Of a stretch of 64,000 bases of DNA, positions 25,435 to 34,088 are shown one piece after another; position 1 is the first letter of the stretch; every line of letters begins with the position of its first letter. This DNA is from Microbispora rosea (GTDB lineage: Bacteria; Actinomycetota; Actinomycetes; Streptosporangiales; Streptosporangiaceae). The DNA lies in NCBI RefSeq assembly GCF_900156315.1, contig NZ_FTNI01000011.1, forward strand, positions 62,001-126,000, written 5' to 3'. A program made the translations under genes and the position numbers. Under the pieces are notes generated by a model. The model saw nothing but the letters and a program-made list of their open reading frames with translations. It was not told the origin of the DNA and made no database searches.

Positions 25435-26613
25435 ATGGATATCAAGGACACGGCCCGGCCGCTCGACGGCGCGGGAGTCTCGGCGTTCCTGCGGTCGCTT
25501 CCCGCCCGCCCGCGGCTGCTCGGCCTGGGCGAGGCCAGGCACTTCGTGGAGGAGCTGGGCGAGGTGCGCAACGAGATCTTCCGGCATCTGGTCGAGCACG
25601 AGGGCTACCGGTCGTTCGCCATCGAGAGCGACTGCCTCATGGGCCTCGTGGTGGACGACTACGTCACGACGGGCGCGGGCACGCTCGACGACGTCATGGA
25701 ACGCGGCTTCAGTCACGGCTTCGGCGCCTTGACGGCCAACCGCGAGCTCGTGCGCTGGATGCGGGCGTACAACGAGGAGCACGACGAGAAACTCCGGTTC
25801 TTCGGGTTCGACGGCCCTCTGGAGTACTGGGCGGCGAGCCCGCGCCAGGCGCTTACCGGCCTCTACGCCCTCCTCGACGGCCCGCTTCCCGGCACTGTGG
25901 TGAGCCGGGAAACCCTCGACACGCTGCTTGGCCCGGACGACCGCTGGTCGAACGAGGCCGCGGCCATGGACCCGTCCCAGTCGATCGGCCGGTCCGCCGA
26001 CGCCCGGCGGCTGCGGCTGATCGCCGACGACCTGGTGGCGCTGCTCGAGACGCAGGCGCCGCAGCTGAGCGCGGAGGACGGGGACCGGGCGGCGCTGTAC
26101 GCGCGCACCGCCGTCGGCCTGCTCCGCTACCACTACTGGATGGCCGACGCGTCCCCGGCGCGGTGGACCCGGCTGTCGGCCTTGCGGGACGCGATGATGG
26201 CCGCCAACCTGCGCGCCGTCGCCGAGAACGGCCCGGCTCTGGTCTTCGCCAGCAATCTCCACCTGCAGCGCGACAAGAGCGTGATGCCGTTCGGCGACCA
26301 GCAGCTGGAGTGGTGGAGCGCGGGGGCGATCACCGCGACGCACCTGGGCGACCGCTACGCCTTCCTGGCCTCGGCCTTCGGCGCCGCCGGCGACGACATC
26401 CCGCCACCGGACACCGTCGAGGGCATCCTGTCGACGCTCCCGTGGGACCACTGCCTGATCGACGCCCGCCGCCTGGCCGAGGTCGTCACGAAGGCCGTCA
26501 CGAAGCCCGCCCCCCGCGTCTCCCGCGACTTCGCCTATTTCCCGCTCGACCCGGCTCGGCTCGGCGTGATCGACGGCGTGGTCTTCCTCAAGCAGGTCGC
26601 CACACGGGGTTGA
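25435..26613 (+). CDS. Erythromycin esterase family protein
   Basis: 392 residues. Family marks: GLGEARHFVEE (Glu and His of the active site; the usual GExTHG is altered to GEARHF), FAIESD, and FASNLHLQRDKS. Members of the family open macrolide lactones or act on other esters; whether this copy gives resistance is not known. ATG 25435 has AAAGG very close upstream. Paired with the TioE-like regulator, as drug-responsive MerR-type pairs often are. Two CG-alternating tracts follow the stop (26619-26657). Confidence 0.83.
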   Translation: MDIKDTARPLDGAGVSAFLRSLPARPRLLGLGEARHFVEELGEVRNEIFRHLVEHEGYRSFAIESDCLMGLVVDDYVTTGAGTLDDVMERGFSHGFGALTANRELVRWMRAYNEEHDEKLRFFGFDGPLEYWAASPRQALTGLYALLDGPLPGTVVSRETLDTLLGPDDRWSNEAAAMDPSQSIGRSADARRLRLIADDLVALLETQAPQLSAEDGDRAALYARTAVGLLRYHYWMADASPARWTRLSALRDAMMAANLRAVAENGPALVFASNLHLQRDKSVMPFGDQQLEWWSAGAITATHLGDRYAFLASAFGAAGDDIPPPDTVEGILSTLPWDHCLIDARRLAEVVTKAVTKPAPRVSRDFAYFPLDPARLGVIDGVVFLKQVATRG

Positions 26614-26691
26614 CCGGAACGCGCGCGCGTTGAGGCCGGATCGACACGCGCGCGCGTCAGTCCCGGGCCGATCCGCGCGCCGGCGGAGACG

Positions 26692-27258
26692 TCACCTGCC
26701 CGCCGTCACGGCCTTAAGCTCGTCGAACGACTCCCGGACGATCTGCGACAGGTCCGGCTCGGCGGGACCGCTGATCCAGCGTTCGAATGCGACCTTGAAG
26801 GCGGCGACGCCCGCCTCGGCGGCCAGGCTCGCGGCCGGATCCGCGACGCCGCGCCGCCGGAGCGTGTCGGCGAGCGTCGCGGACCACCAGGCGAGCTTGA
26901 TCAGCTCGCGCTCCCGCAGTTCGGCGTTGGCGGCGATGACCGACTGCCGCTGCAGGGAACGCTCGCGGCCCTCCTCGAACAGGACGCCGACCTTCTCGAA
27001 GGCCGCGGCCACCGCGTCGATGGGCGCCATGGAGTCCGGGGCGCCGGCGACCGCGTCCGCGAGGTGCTCCCGCAGCTCGTCCGAGCCAGAGAACAACACC
27101 TCACGCTTGTCCGCGAAGTGCCGGAAGAATGTGCGCTCGGTCAGCCCGGCCCGCTTGGCGATCTCCGCCACCGTGGTCTGCTCGTAGCCGCGCTCGACGT
27201 AGAGCTCCAGCGCCGCCTTCGCGAGACGGCCGCGCGCGTTCGGCTCCCATCGACCCAT
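26692..27258 (-). CDS. TetR family transcriptional regulator
   Basis: 188 residues. N-terminal HTH (ALELYVERGYEQTTVAEIAKRAGLTERTFFRHFADKREVLF) with the TetR signature; variable helical C-terminus for ligand binding. ATG 27258 follows CCGAGG. It faces the oxidoreductase gene at 27380 across a 121-base region with two copies of a palindromic operator, so it very likely represses both itself and that gene. Confidence 0.9.
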   Translation of the reverse strand: MGRWEPNARGRLAKAALELYVERGYEQTTVAEIAKRAGLTERTFFRHFADKREVLFSGSDELREHLADAVAGAPDSMAPIDAVAAAFEKVGVLFEEGRERSLQRQSVIAANAELRERELIKLAWWSATLADTLRRRGVADPAASLAAEAGVAAFKVAFERWISGPAEPDLSQIVRESFDELKAVTAGR

Positions 27259-27275
27259 GCCTCGGATCCTACCTG

Positions 27276-27323
27276 GATGACAGTCACTGACATCGGTGCT
27301 AACTTGATGGCAGTCACTGACAT
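27276..27323. promoter_or_regulatory. Two TetR-type operator copies
   Basis: GATGRCAGTCACTGACAT occurs at 27276-27293 and 27306-27323, spaced 30 bp (three helix turns). Each copy contains the dyad TG-N-CAGT-N-ACTG-N-CA. They sit between the divergent TetR and reductase genes. Confidence 0.75.
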
Positions 27324-27379
27324 GCCCTCCCCGGAGCGTGTTCCCCGGGTGGAGGGCGACCAACCGCTTGGAGTACGTC

Positions 27380-28306
27380 ATGCGTGTATTCGTCACCGGG
27401 GCCTCCGGCTGGATCGGCTCGGCCGTGGTCCCCGAACTCATCGGCGCGGGGCACGAGGTCGTCGGCCTGGCGCGGTCCGACGCCTCGGCCGCCGCACTGG
27501 CCAGGGCCGGGGCCCAGGTGCGCCGCGGCACTCTCGACGATGTCGGCACCCTGCGCGACGCGGCCGCGGCGTCGGACGGCGTGATCCATCTCGCGTTCAA
27601 GCACGACATCGCCTTCAGCGGTGACTTCCAGGGCGCCGCCGACGCGGATCGCCGCGCCGTCGAGACGTTCGGCGAGGTGCTGGCGGGCTCCGACCGCCCG
27701 CTCGTCCTCGCCTCCGGGATTCTCGGGCTCACGCCCGGGCGGGTGGTGACCGAACGGGACGGGCGTGATTCGGCCGCCGACGCGTCGCACGACGACGGCC
27801 CGCGCGCCCGGCAGGCCACCGCGCACAGGACGCTCGACCTCGCCTCCCACGGCGTCCGCTCGTCGGTGCTGCGCCTTCCCCCGACGGTGTACGGCGAGGG
27901 CGACCACGGCTTCATGGCGGCCCTGGTCGGCATCGCCCGCGACCGGGGCGTCTCCGGCTATGTCGGCGACGGGTCCAACCGCTGGCCCGGGGTGCACCGG
28001 CTCGACGCCGCGCACCTGTTCCGCCTCGCGCTGGAGAAGGCCCCGGCGGGATCGGTGCTGCACGCCGTCACCGACGAGGGGGTGCCGATCCGCACCGTCG
28101 CCGAGGTGATCGGCCGCCACCTCGGCCTGCCGGCGGTCTCGATCCCGAGCGAGGGGGCGGGCGCGCACTTCTCCTGGCTGGGCGGCATGATCGGGCTCGA
28201 CGCCCCGGCGTCGAGCGCGCTGACCCGTGAACTGCTGGGGTGGCAGCCGGTGCAGCCGGGGCTGGTCGACGACCTCGACAAGGGCCACTACTTCCGCGCG
28301 ACGTGA
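27380..28306 (+). CDS. NAD(P)-dependent epimerase/reductase (extended SDR)
   Basis: 308 residues. N-terminal NAD(P)-binding motif VTGASGWIGSAVV, the GVIHLAF segment, and RLPPTVYGEGDHGF. The usual YxxxK is not evident: the catalytic position reads ARQATAHRTLD, so an atypical SDR is possible. ATG 27380 is preceded by TTGGAG. Controlled by the divergent TetR gene, a common pairing in which the reductase detoxifies the inducer. Confidence 0.85.
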   Translation: MRVFVTGASGWIGSAVVPELIGAGHEVVGLARSDASAAALARAGAQVRRGTLDDVGTLRDAAAASDGVIHLAFKHDIAFSGDFQGAADADRRAVETFGEVLAGSDRPLVLASGILGLTPGRVVTERDGRDSAADASHDDGPRARQATAHRTLDLASHGVRSSVLRLPPTVYGEGDHGFMAALVGIARDRGVSGYVGDGSNRWPGVHRLDAAHLFRLALEKAPAGSVLHAVTDEGVPIRTVAEVIGRHLGLPAVSIPSEGAGAHFSWLGGMIGLDAPASSALTRELLGWQPVQPGLVDDLDKGHYFRAT

Positions 28307-28397
28307 CCGGCGAGCGCTGACCGGAACCGGCGAGCGGCCGCCGCGCCGGTGCGGCTCGCTACTGAATCGTCAGGGCGGGTTCGTCAGGATGGGTTCG

Positions 28398-29045
28398 TCA
28401 AGGCCGGGGGAGGGCGATGGAGGTCGCGATGAGCCGGTCGCTCACCGTCCACCGGCCCGGCAGGTCGTTCGTTCCGATGGCGGGGTCGGCGACCAGGAGC
28501 CGTGCGCGGAACGTGCCGGAGGGCTCGATGTCCACGACCGCCTCGGAGAAGTCGAGCCAGCGGCCGGCCAGCGGGAACCACACCTTGTAGACCGACTCCT
28601 TGGCGCTGAACAGGATCCTGTCCCAGCAGACCGCGCCGTCCGCCTCGCCCATCACCCGGAGGGCGGCGATCTCCTCGGGAGAGGCGATCGTGGGAAGGAC
28701 CTCGTCGGGGAGGGGTTCGTGCGGTTCCGCGTCGATGCCGACCGCGCGTGCGACGTCCGCGGGGGCGACGGCCGCCGCGCGGTAGCCCGAGCAGTGCGTG
28801 ATGCTGCCGACCGTGCCGGCGGGCCAGACGGGCGCGCCCCGCTCGCCGCGCGGAATCGGCGCCGGTGTGACGCCAATCCGGGCCAGTGCGAGCCGGGCGC
28901 AGTGGCGTCCGGTGACGAACTCCCGCCGCCGCCGGTCGACGGCCCGCGAGATGAAGGGCCTCTCCTCGGGGAACAGCGTCTCCTCCGGCGCGTCGCCGAA
29001 CTTCTCGGCCGACGCCACCCACGAGGGCAGGATCGCATCGATCAC
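28398..29045 (-). CDS. 4'-phosphopantetheinyl transferase (EntD/Sfp superfamily)
   Basis: 215 residues. The signature VGIDAEPHEPL (Mg-binding Asp/Glu) and WDRILFSAKESVYKVWFPL (KESxxK) are complete; GRHCARLALARIG and the VGSITHCSGY motif agree with the EntD type. It loads phosphopantetheine onto carrier proteins of polyketide/non-ribosomal peptide synthases or siderophore pathways encoded elsewhere. GTG 29045 has GGGGAC upstream. Confidence 0.92.
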   Translation of the reverse strand: MIDAILPSWVASAEKFGDAPEETLFPEERPFISRAVDRRRREFVTGRHCARLALARIGVTPAPIPRGERGAPVWPAGTVGSITHCSGYRAAAVAPADVARAVGIDAEPHEPLPDEVLPTIASPEEIAALRVMGEADGAVCWDRILFSAKESVYKVWFPLAGRWLDFSEAVVDIEPSGTFRARLLVADPAIGTNDLPGRWTVSDRLIATSIALPRP

Positions 29046-29164
29046 GCGGCCGTCCCCGGCGCCGTGGACATCCCTTTCACCGAGGCGGCCATGTGTGGAG
29101 AGTACAGATCGCCGCGCCGCAGCGGAAGATCGATTCAGGCGCCTGCGAGACGGAGGAGCACCCG

Positions 29165-30133
29165 CTACCGGCGATCCCGGGCGGTCAGGTTCGTCTCCGC
29201 GCGCTCCTCGCGGCGGTTCCGGTACGCGCTCGCGGCCACGGCGACCACGAGGCAGGCGCAGATGACCGCGAGCGAGAGCCATACGGGGATCTTGTACACG
29301 TCCGCCAGGAGCATCTTCGCGCCGACGAACACCAGGATCGCCGCCAGGCCGTATCGCAGGTAGCCGAACCGGTGCATGGCCCCGGCCAGCAGGAAGTACA
29401 TCGCTCGCAGCCCCAGGATCGCGAACGCGTTGGAGGTGAAGACGAGGAACGGCTCGGAGGTCACGGCGAAGATCGCCGGAATCGAGTCGACGGCGAAGAC
29501 GATGTCGCTGGTCTCCACCGCGACCAGGACGGCCAGCAGTGGCGTCGCGGCCCACCGGCGGCCCGTCCGCCCGTCGGCGTCCTGCCGTACGAGGAACCGC
29601 TGGCCGTGGTAGGAGTCGGTCACGGGGATGAGCCGGCGCATCGCGCGCAGCACCGGGTTGCGGTCGGGGTGCACCTCGATCGCCGAATGCCTGGCCATCT
29701 TCACGCCGGTGTAGAGCAGGAACGCCCCGAAGACGTACAGGATCCAGTGGAAGCGGTCGAGCAGGACGGCGCCCGCGCCGATGAACCCTGCGCGGAAGAC
29801 CAGCGCGCCGAGCACGCCGAAGAACAGCACGCGATGCTGCAGTTCGCGGGGGACCGCGAAGAACGAGAACAGCAGCGCGATCACGAAGACGTTGTCGACG
29901 GCCAGCGACTTCTCGATGAGGTAACCGGCCAGGTACTCCCCGCCCGCCTCCGGCCCCCAGACGAGCCAGACCACGACCCCGAATCCGAGGCCCAGCGCGA
30001 TCCACACGCCCGACCAGCCCAGCGCCTCGCGGACGCCCACCACGTGGGCCCGGCGATGGGCGAACAGGTCCACGGCGAGCATGGCGAGAATGACCGCCAG
30101 AACCGCGGCCCAGACCCACAGGGGCACAGACAT
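29165..30133 (-). CDS. TerC family integral membrane protein
   Basis: 322 residues with about eight hydrophobic segments. The conserved acidic membrane motifs are present: EKSLAVDNVFVIALLF and AVETSDIVFAVDSIPAIFAVT. TerC-type proteins export or load metal ions, chiefly manganese. ATG 30133 follows GAGGAGG by six bases. A yybP-ykoY-like manganese riboswitch lies in the leader, which supports a manganese exporter role. Confidence 0.92.
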   Translation of the reverse strand: MSVPLWVWAAVLAVILAMLAVDLFAHRRAHVVGVREALGWSGVWIALGLGFGVVVWLVWGPEAGGEYLAGYLIEKSLAVDNVFVIALLFSFFAVPRELQHRVLFFGVLGALVFRAGFIGAGAVLLDRFHWILYVFGAFLLYTGVKMARHSAIEVHPDRNPVLRAMRRLIPVTDSYHGQRFLVRQDADGRTGRRWAATPLLAVLVAVETSDIVFAVDSIPAIFAVTSEPFLVFTSNAFAILGLRAMYFLLAGAMHRFGYLRYGLAAILVFVGAKMLLADVYKIPVWLSLAVICACLVVAVAASAYRNRREERAETNLTARDRR

Positions 30134-30164
30134 CGTCAACCTCCTCACCGCCGCATGGGCGGGC

Positions 30165-30280
30165 TCGGCAGGACGACGGTCTCCCCGTGCCACCGCCAGC
30201 GGTGACCCTCGCGCCGGGACGCCCTATGTCGGCGGCCGTGATGACGACGCTGAGGAAGCCGGGTACTCCCCCTCGAACTA
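30165..30280 (-). promoter_or_regulatory. yybP-ykoY-like (Mn2+) riboswitch in terC leader
   Basis: On the minus strand the leader contains GGGGGAGTA (around 30272-30264), then CGTCGTCATCACGGC, a variable hairpin (CACCGCTGGCGGTG) and GGGGAGACCGTCGTCC (around 30186-30171). The GGGGAGTA and GAGACC elements and their order match the conserved parts of the yybP-ykoY class as I remember it. It ends about 35 bases before the terC start, where it could control initiation or termination. Confidence 0.7.
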
Positions 30281-30299
30281 TGGTCAAGTATTCACGAAA

Positions 30300-30608
30300 T
30301 CAGCTTCGTGTGTCAATCGTGGCCCCGAACAGGTCGAGGAACTCGCCGATGTGCCGGTGCCGCTCGACCGGGTGGCGGAACGGGGCCAGCGGGTTGATCG
30401 TGTAGTGGTTGCGCCGGCCCACGCGCTCACGGCGCAGATAGCCCGCCGCCTCCAGGTCGGAGACGATCGCCTGGGCCGCCCGCTCGGTGATCCCGACCGC
30501 CTCGGCGACGTCCCGCAGCCGCGCGTCGGTGTCGCGCGACAGCGCGAGCAGGACGTGCGCGTGGTTGGTGAGGAACGTCCAGCCGCCCGCCGGGGAGGAG
30601 GTGCTCAT
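30300..30608 (-). CDS. Small winged-helix transcriptional regulator
   Basis: 102 residues, a single wHTH: LTNHAHVLLALSRDTDARLRDVAEAVGITERAAQAIVSDLEAAGYLRRERVGRRNHYTIN, followed by a short helix ending EFLDLFGATID. MarR/ArsR-like but without metal-binding Cys. It lies just upstream of the riboswitch-terC unit on the same strand, so read-through is possible. Target unknown. Confidence 0.85.
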   Translation of the reverse strand: MSTSSPAGGWTFLTNHAHVLLALSRDTDARLRDVAEAVGITERAAQAIVSDLEAAGYLRRERVGRRNHYTINPLAPFRHPVERHRHIGEFLDLFGATIDTRS

Positions 30609-30790
30609 ACCTCATTATGCGATGGCGGATTCGCGAAACACAGGTCGGGCCACCCTCGGGGCGTCACCCGCCCGGGCGGGAGCGTGGCCGTACCGGGGCG
30701 CTGGGCGGCCCGTCGAGGAGCATCACGCACGGGGGACGGGCCAACGTACCCGACAGAATAGGGCTTTCAGCAGCTTCCGGGAGGATCCAC

Positions 30791-31963
30791 GTGACCATCG
30801 ACGTCGGACAGGTACGGGCGGACACGCCGGGATGTGAGCACGTCGTCCACCTCAACAACGCCGGTTCGTCCCTGCCGCCGCGTCAGGTGACCGGCGCCGT
30901 GGTGGATCACCTGCGGCTGGAGGAACGCATCGGCGGCTACGAGGCGGCCGCCGCCGCCCTCGACCGGTCGGAGCGGACCTACGACGCGCTGGCCGGGCTC
31001 GTCGGCGCGGACCGCGACGAGATCGCCCTCGTCGAGAGCGCCACCCGCGCCTGGGACATGGCCTTCTACTCCCTGCCGTGGAAGCCGGGCGACCGCATCC
31101 TCACCTCGCGCGCCGAGTACGCCAGCAACGCGATCGCCTTCCTGCAGACCGCCCGGCGGCACGACGTGCGGGTCGAGGTGGTTCCCGACGACGAGACCGG
31201 CGCCCTGTCCGTCGAGGCGCTGCGGGACATGCTCGACGAGCGGGTCAAGCTGATCGCCGTCACCCACGTGCCGACCCAGGGCGGCCTGGTCAACCCGGCG
31301 GCAGAGATCGGCGCCGTGGCGCGGGAGGCCGGGGTGACGTTCCTGCTGGACGCCTGCCAGTCGATCGGGCAGTTGCGGGTCGACGTGCGCGAGATCGGCT
31401 GCGACCTGTTGTCGGCGACCGGCCGCAAGTTCCTGCGCGGGCCGCGTGGCACCGGGTTCCTGTACTGCTCGCGGCGGCTGCTCGACCGTCTGGAGCCCCC
31501 TTTCCTCGACCTGCACGCCGCCACCTGGACCTCCGCCGGCTCCTACGAGGTGCGCGGCGACGCTCGGCGCTTCGAGAACTGGGAGGGCTACGTGGCCGGC
31601 AAGATCGGTCTCGGCGTGGCGGCCGGCTACGCGCTGAGCCTCGGTCTCGACGCCATCGAGGAGCGGGTGACCGGCCTCGCCGAGACGCTGCGCGGGCGGC
31701 TGGCCGCGATCCCCGGGGTCACCGTGCACGATCGGGGCGGGCGGCGGTGCGGCATCGTGACGTTCACCGTGGACGGGCACGACAGCGGGGACGTGGCCGC
31801 CCGGCTGTCGGCCGCGAAGATCAACGTCTCGGTGTCGGCCGCATCCTCCGCCCGGTGGGACTTCGAGGCCCGCGCGCTGCCCTCGCTCGTGCGGTCCTCG
31901 GTGCACTACTACAACACCGAGGAGGAGCTGGACCGGCTGTGCGAGGCGCTGCCCTCCGCCTGA
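30791..31963 (+). CDS. Class V aminotransferase-fold PLP enzyme
   Basis: 390 residues. PLP fold with the Schiff-base lysine in SATGRKFLRGPRGTGFLY, the cofactor Asp in FLLDACQSIGQ and the His in VTHVPTQGG. GTG 30791 is preceded by GGGAGG. Relatives include isopenicillin-N epimerase-like, cysteine desulphurase and sulphoxide-lyase enzymes; the substrate cannot be chosen. Its end lies 1 base from the stop of the convergent GST gene. Confidence 0.85.
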   Translation: MTIDVGQVRADTPGCEHVVHLNNAGSSLPPRQVTGAVVDHLRLEERIGGYEAAAAALDRSERTYDALAGLVGADRDEIALVESATRAWDMAFYSLPWKPGDRILTSRAEYASNAIAFLQTARRHDVRVEVVPDDETGALSVEALRDMLDERVKLIAVTHVPTQGGLVNPAAEIGAVAREAGVTFLLDACQSIGQLRVDVREIGCDLLSATGRKFLRGPRGTGFLYCSRRLLDRLEPPFLDLHAATWTSAGSYEVRGDARRFENWEGYVAGKIGLGVAAGYALSLGLDAIEERVTGLAETLRGRLAAIPGVTVHDRGGRRCGIVTFTVDGHDSGDVAARLSAAKINVSVSAASSARWDFEARALPSLVRSSVHYYNTEEELDRLCEALPSA

Positions 31964-31964
31964 G

Positions 31965-32927
31965 CTACGAACTCCAGTCGACGACCGGCCCCGCGGGCAC
32001 GATCCGCAGCGGGTTGATCTTCGGGTGGGTGCCGTAGTAGTGCCGCTTGATGTGGTCGAAGTTCGTCGTGCCGCCGAAGGCCGGGTTCGCGTAGAGGTCT
32101 CGGGCATAGCGCCAGAGGTTGGAGTAGTCGGCGAGGCGGCGGATGTTCGCCTTGAAGTGGGTCACGTAGACGGTGTCGAACCGGGCCAGCGTGACCCACA
32201 GACGGACGTCGGCCTCGGTGAGCCGGTCGCCGAACAGGTAGCGGCCGCCGGCCAGGCGCTCGTCGAGCTCGTCGAGCGCCGCGAACAGCGCCGTCACGGC
32301 CGCGTCGTACGCCTCCTGGCTCTCGGCGAAGCCGCACTTGTACACGCCGTTGTTGACGTCGGCGTAGACGCGATCGTTGAGCGCGTCGATGTCGCCCCTG
32401 AGGTCCTCCGGGTAGAGGTCGATCCCCGGCCTGGCCCACCGCGCGAACGCCCGGCCGAGGTCGAGGCTGATGTCGGGGAAGTTGTTGCTGACGATCCGGC
32501 GGGCGCGCCGGTCCCACAGCACGGGCACCGACACGTGGCCGTCGTAGCCGGGCTCGGTCGCCTCGTACGCCTCCCGCAGCAGCGTGAATCCGTTGAGCTC
32601 GTCGGGCCCGTGGCCCGGGCCCTCGCGGAACGCCCAGCCGCGCCCGTCGCGCACGGGATCGACCACGGACATCGGCACGACGTCCTCCAGGCCGAGGAGC
32701 GCACGGACGATGACCGAGCGGTGGGCCCACGGACAGGCCAGCGACACGTACAGGTGATACCGCCCGGGCTCGGCGGGATACGCACCGCTCCCGTCGGCCG
32801 TCACGCGGTCGCGGAACCGGTACAGGGGCCGCTCGAACGACCCGTCCGGCCGGGTCGCCGCCTTGATCGCGTAGTCGCCGTAGGCCGCGAAGTCCACCGG
32901 ACTCGCGACGGGGGCCGTTGTCGTCAC
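31965..32927 (-). CDS. Glutathionyl-hydroquinone reductase-like (Xi-class GST)
   Basis: 320 residues. The thioredoxin-like N-terminal domain has the Cys motif SLACPWAHRS, and the C-terminal helical GST domain has CGFAESQEAYD and the tail FDHIKRHYYGTHPKINPLRIVP, diagnostic of the Xi class. These enzymes remove thiol adducts from quinones by a Cys mechanism. Actinomycetes normally use mycothiol rather than glutathione, so the natural thiol may differ. Single gene. Confidence 0.9.
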   Translation of the reverse strand: MTTTAPVASPVDFAAYGDYAIKAATRPDGSFERPLYRFRDRVTADGSGAYPAEPGRYHLYVSLACPWAHRSVIVRALLGLEDVVPMSVVDPVRDGRGWAFREGPGHGPDELNGFTLLREAYEATEPGYDGHVSVPVLWDRRARRIVSNNFPDISLDLGRAFARWARPGIDLYPEDLRGDIDALNDRVYADVNNGVYKCGFAESQEAYDAAVTALFAALDELDERLAGGRYLFGDRLTEADVRLWVTLARFDTVYVTHFKANIRRLADYSNLWRYARDLYANPAFGGTTNFDHIKRHYYGTHPKINPLRIVPAGPVVDWSS

Positions 32928-33097
32928 GCCGCCACCGTCCTCTCGTCTCCCGACGAGACGAGACTAACGGGAGCCGGTGACACGTCGGCAATGGCGTCGG
33001 CCGCGCCGATGCGCCGACTCCGGGACGGCGGTGCCGCGCCTGCGCGCCGAGTGGCCGACGCGGGGCGGGGCGCCGCCCGCCGGAGGCCGGGGTCCGG

Positions 33098-33577
33098 TCA
33101 GTGGGCCGGTCCCATGTGCGCCGGTCCCGTCGTGCGGAAGCCGCCGCCGGGCCGCCCGCGCTCCATCATGCCGAACCGCATGGTCGCCAGGCCGAAGAGC
33201 AGGATGAGTGCGCCGACGACCACGTTGCTGATGATCGTCGCGGTCGTCGCCATGCCGCCGCGGATCACCCAAGGGGCGATGATGGTCCAGATACCGAGCA
33301 GCGGAGCGACCCAGGAGATTCCGTAGGTGCGCCCGAACGCCGAGCTGTAACCCATCGCCAGGAGCGCCACGGCGAGGCCCGTGATCAGGTTGTTCACGGC
33401 AAGCGGAGTCCGCGTGCCGCTGAACCCGACGATCCACGGCGAGAGCGCTAGATACAGGCCGCTCAGGAGCGTGAGACCGTCGGCGAGCTGCGCGGCCGGA
33501 TTCGCCGCGGCGGCCTCGTAACGAGCCCGCATCTGCATGATGTCGGGATGCGTCCCGATATCGGCACCGTGTGTCAT
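33098..33577 (-). CDS. SPW repeat membrane protein
   Basis: 159 residues with four hydrophobic segments and two SPW-like repeats (LALSPWIVGFSG and IIAPWVIRGG). The family is widespread in actinomycetes and of unknown role. A GAAGGGTGGTG stretch precedes the ATG. It lies near the CsbD stress gene, divergently. Confidence 0.88.
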   Translation of the reverse strand: MTHGADIGTHPDIMQMRARYEAAAANPAAQLADGLTLLSGLYLALSPWIVGFSGTRTPLAVNNLITGLAVALLAMGYSSAFGRTYGISWVAPLLGIWTIIAPWVIRGGMATTATIISNVVVGALILLFGLATMRFGMMERGRPGGGFRTTGPAHMGPAH

Positions 33578-33700
33578 ACGTCACACCACCCTTCAGGTGT
33601 GTGCTGTAGTCCTTATTCCTAGCGTACGCCCGATTCGTCACTTTTTCCCGTTTTGGTGGGATTGTGTTTGCGGGGTGTGAGCGGCGACACGCCGAGCGGC

Positions 33701-33724
33701 GTTTAGCCCCTTCACCTGGGGAAA
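33701..33724 (+). promoter_or_regulatory. Possible stress sigma (SigB/SigF-type) promoter before csbD-like gene
   Basis: GTTT, 14 bases, then GGGAAA, close to the GTTT-N13-15-GGGTAT consensus of stress sigma factors. It ends 42 bases before the CsbD start. CsbD genes are classical members of such regulons. Confidence 0.4.
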
Positions 33725-33766
33725 GAGGGTGTTCGTCAGCTTCTGGGAACTGAGAGGAGCGTCCGG

Positions 33767-33961
33767 ATGAGCACGGAGGACAAGTTCCGAAACAAGTCGG
33801 AAGAGGTCGCCGGCAAGGCCAAGGAGGGGCTCGGCAAGGTCACCGACGACGAGAGCCTTGAGGCCGAGGGCCGGGCCGACCAGTCCAAGAGCCACATGAA
33901 GCAGGCCGGCGAGAAGGTCAAGGACGCCGCAGGCAAGGTGAAGGACGCCTTCAAGGACTGA
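33767..33961 (+). CDS. CsbD family stress-response protein
   Basis: 64 residues, highly charged and helical (KFRNKSEEVAGKAKEGLGKVTDDESLEAEGRADQ), full length for the family. GAGAGGAG precedes the ATG. CsbD proteins are abundant under general stress; their molecular task is unknown. A strong hairpin terminator follows. Confidence 0.92.
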   Translation: MSTEDKFRNKSEEVAGKAKEGLGKVTDDESLEAEGRADQSKSHMKQAGEKVKDAAGKVKDAFKD

Positions 33962-34046
33962 CCCGCGCGAGGGCGGCGATCCCGCGGGAGGCGACAGGCT
34001 GCCAGGAGCCCGGACGAAGGGGCCGGTGGCCGTCGCCGGGGGACGA

Positions 34047-34088
34047 GGGGACGCCGAGCCGGGACCATCTCCCGGCGCTCCCGTCCCC
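34047..34088 (+). terminator. Long hairpin downstream of csbD-like gene
   Basis: GGGGAC...GTCCCC encloses a stem GCCGGGA-CCATC-TCCCGGC with a further GAG/CTC pairing. It is 86 bases past the stop, with no T-run. Confidence 0.65.

Noticed and set aside
26619-26657. CG-alternating tracts as an operator or terminator
   Set aside because: Simple dinucleotide alternation; a hairpin is possible but nothing specific supports a function.
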